This document shows, in pieces, positions 5,795-7,202 of a stretch of DNA of 7,202 nt. A program made the position numbers and the translations under genes. Origin of the DNA: Pseudobdellovibrionaceae bacterium (GTDB lineage Bacteria; Bdellovibrionota; Bdellovibrionia; Bdellovibrionales; JAMPXM01). Under the pieces are notes generated by a model that ran no database searches, was not told the origin of the DNA, and worked only from the letters and a program-made list of their open reading frames with translations. The DNA is taken from positions 1,172 to 8,373 of the forward strand of contig JALHOI010000027.1 in assembly GCA_022843085.1 (NCBI GenBank), in the 5' to 3' direction. How positions within the stretch are numbered: the stretch's first letter is position 1; each line of letters opens with the position of its first letter.

Positions 5795-6394
5795 TTGAAA
5801 GCGATCTTGAGTCTTACAAATGTTTCTATCAGAACGCCAGAAGGACACTCGCTGTGCGAACACGTGAATTTGTCGTTGGCGCCTAGTGAAATCTTACTAC
5901 TCGAAGGCGACAATGGATCAGGAAAAACGACATTGGTAAAGACCATGCTCGGCCTCTATAAACTCAGCGCCGGAGAAATCGAAAAGAAATTCAGCGATGA
6001 TCAAGTCACCTACGTCCCTCAACTCGGAAACATTCAGTTTTTTTTACCGCTCACAATTCTCGACGTCATAACCCTTGATTTCGGCGTGACTCACGACGAA
6101 ATCCAAAGTGTCGGACTACTTTCTGCAAATCAAATCGATAGACTATGGAACTCGGCCAGTGGCGGCGAACGCCAGAAAGCTCTTCTGACGCGAGCTTTCA
6201 CCTCGAGTCGAAATTTTTTGGTGCTCGACGAACCCTTTAATCACATCGACAAAAACTCTCGAGCCATTGCAACACGACTGATAAAGAAGGCGTGTGCAAG
6301 AGGTGCGACGATTGTTTTAATCTCCCATGAATCCGTTCGGGACGATTTCCCAGAAGCGAAGTTTCTAAATTTGAATCTCTTAAAAACTTCATGA
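5795..6394 (+). CDS. znuC: ABC transporter ATPase of the zinc importer (ZnuC-like)
   Basis: This cytoplasmic ATPase drives import through the neighbouring permease. All core motifs are present: Walker A GDNGSGKTT (38-46), Q-loop Q76, a signature ASGGERQ (121-127) in place of the usual LSGGQ, Walker B FLVLDEP (141-147), D-loop at about 149-152 and the switch histidine H178. At 199 residues it is about 50 shorter than typical ZnuC: the helical region between Q-loop and signature is compact and there is no C-terminal tail, so it is a minimal but intact nucleotide-binding domain. The start is TTG at 5795 with a strong GAGGA site. The stop overlaps the permease start by four bases (ATGA), so translation is coupled. 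Metal specificity is taken from context, as the ATPase itself does not show it. Confidence 0.87.
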   Translation: MKAILSLTNVSIRTPEGHSLCEHVNLSLAPSEILLLEGDNGSGKTTLVKTMLGLYKLSAGEIEKKFSDDQVTYVPQLGNIQFFLPLTILDVITLDFGVTHDEIQSVGLLSANQIDRLWNSASGGERQKALLTRAFTSSRNFLVLDEPFNHIDKNSRAIATRLIKKACARGATIVLISHESVRDDFPEAKFLNLNLLKTS

Positions 6395-7202
6395 TTGAGC
6401 TCATTTTGATTTACAAATGGACCCTACTTGCTGGCGTAACAGGCGGCGGCGCACTCTCGTTGTTCGGAAGCCAGTTAGCCAGTCGCAATCAAACCGTGCA
6501 AACGCTCGTTGTCGCTCAAGCCGCATCTTTTGGCGTCGTCATCGGCTTGGCCGTCGCAGCTTTAATTGTAGGCCCGCATACACATTCAGCTGGCGCTGAT
6601 GCTTCGCCACTTTTTTCAGGTTTCGTTTGTGCCTTTTCTTCCTACTTAGTTTGTGAACTGCTCATTACTCAAAAGTTCGTTTCGAGAAGCACTTATTATA
6701 TTGGTTTCTTCGCGCTTCTTTCGAGTGTTTCATACGCTGTGATTTCACTCGTACCCACACTTGAAACTCACATGGCGGCGTCCTACTTTGGCGATCTCAC
6801 TGTTGCAAACGAGGTCGAATCGATTTCAATGGCCGCAATCGGTTTTCTAGCCCTGATTTTCATGGCGCTCAGTTGGCGCCGAGTTTGCGCGTTCTCTTTT
6901 GAATCCGTCACCTTCGGCGGGGTGGTCTCGTCAGCGAAAGATATCTGGATTCAACGAGGTTTTGTCGGATTCTCGCTGATTCTTGTGTCGGCAAGCGTAC
7001 AGCTCTTAGGACTTCTTTTCTCGCTCTCTTGCCTGTTCTTGCCCGCGATGATTTTGGTTAAGCTGCAAAGAGGGATTCGCGGACTTGCATTGAGACTTGT
7101 TGTCTCATCAATGATTGGCATTGGGGGCGGATTTGTTTTTTCGCTGTGGCACGGCTCAATTCCGACAGTTCCTTGCATCTCGATCGGCGTTATACTTTCG
7201 TC
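6391..7202 (+). CDS. znuB: ABC-3 family metal permease (ZnuB-like), 3' end beyond window
   Basis: The ATG at 6391 overlaps the ATPase stop (ATGA) and the frame stays open to the window end, giving 270 codons; typical ZnuB has roughly 260-290, so only a short tail is missing. I read about seven hydrophobic helices, near residues 11-30, 36-61, 72-94, 101-122, 145-160, 190-225 and 235-257. The family-typical 'YFGDLTV' loop lies at 132-138, before the helical region that contacts the ATPase. A GPHTHSAGAD loop after the second helix holds H63 and H65, and H127 lies in another loop. The usual ABC-3 'lsHa' segment after the first helix is replaced by 'TLVVAQAASFG' (38-48), with Q43 where a histidine would be expected. 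The protein forms the inner-membrane channel fed by the ZnuA-like binding protein. Confidence 0.85.
   Translation, partial: MIELILIYKWTLLAGVTGGGALSLFGSQLASRNQTVQTLVVAQAASFGVVIGLAVAALIVGPHTHSAGADASPLFSGFVCAFSSYLVCELLITQKFVSRSTYYIGFFALLSSVSYAVISLVPTLETHMAASYFGDLTVANEVESISMAAIGFLALIFMALSWRRVCAFSFESVTFGGVVSSAKDIWIQRGFVGFSLILVSASVQLLGLLFSLSCLFLPAMILVKLQRGIRGLALRLVVSSMIGIGGGFVFSLWHGSIPTVPCISIGVILS

Overview
The window reads as chromosomal DNA of a Gram-negative bacterium. It encodes two proteins with lipobox signal peptides, a predicted outer-membrane beta-barrel and several Sec signal peptides. The genes are tightly packed, with clear Shine-Dalgarno sites and a mix of ATG, GTG and TTG starts. I cannot fix the taxon. 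The style (many envelope lipoproteins, imelysin/di-heme lipoprotein pair, balanced base composition) would suit Bdellovibrionota or a relative, but that is only a guess.

Left part (1-1822, + strand): the 3' end of an imelysin-family gene, followed 30 nt later by a di-heme oxidoreductase (DHOR/COG3488) lipoprotein with two CxxCH haem sites. These two families are often neighbours in iron-regulated clusters, so this is probably the end of an iron-linked envelope operon. It ends in a short convergent gap with a weak hairpin.

Middle (1842-2435): a Fur-superfamily regulator on the - strand. Its metal-ligand pattern follows E. coli Zur: two CxxC pairs plus H80, C90, H101 and E114. It also has a His-rich N-terminal stretch. 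The divergent 138-nt control region beside it carries a perfect 13-bp palindrome, GCAACA-A-TGTTGC (2356-2368), the best candidate Zur operator.

Right part (2436-7202, + strand): six closely spaced genes that look like one operon. In order they are an unrecognised secreted protein with a C-terminal Cys/His cluster, a beta-rich lipoprotein, an outer-membrane beta-barrel with Cys/His-rich loops, a cluster-A-I metal-binding protein (ZnuA-like), a short ABC ATPase (ZnuC-like) and an ABC-3 permease (ZnuB-like, cut by the window end). Junctions are 33 nt, a 1-nt overlap, 12 nt, 12 nt and a 4-nt overlap.

Inferred joint function: under zinc starvation Zur releases the divergent promoter. The barrel would admit zinc, or a zinc complex, across the outer membrane. 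The secreted protein and lipoprotein would help capture or hand over metal, and ZnuABC would import it. The three envelope genes ahead of znuABC are the most novel part. No tRNA, rRNA, CRISPR array or mobile element was seen, and no gene-free stretch exceeds 138 nt.
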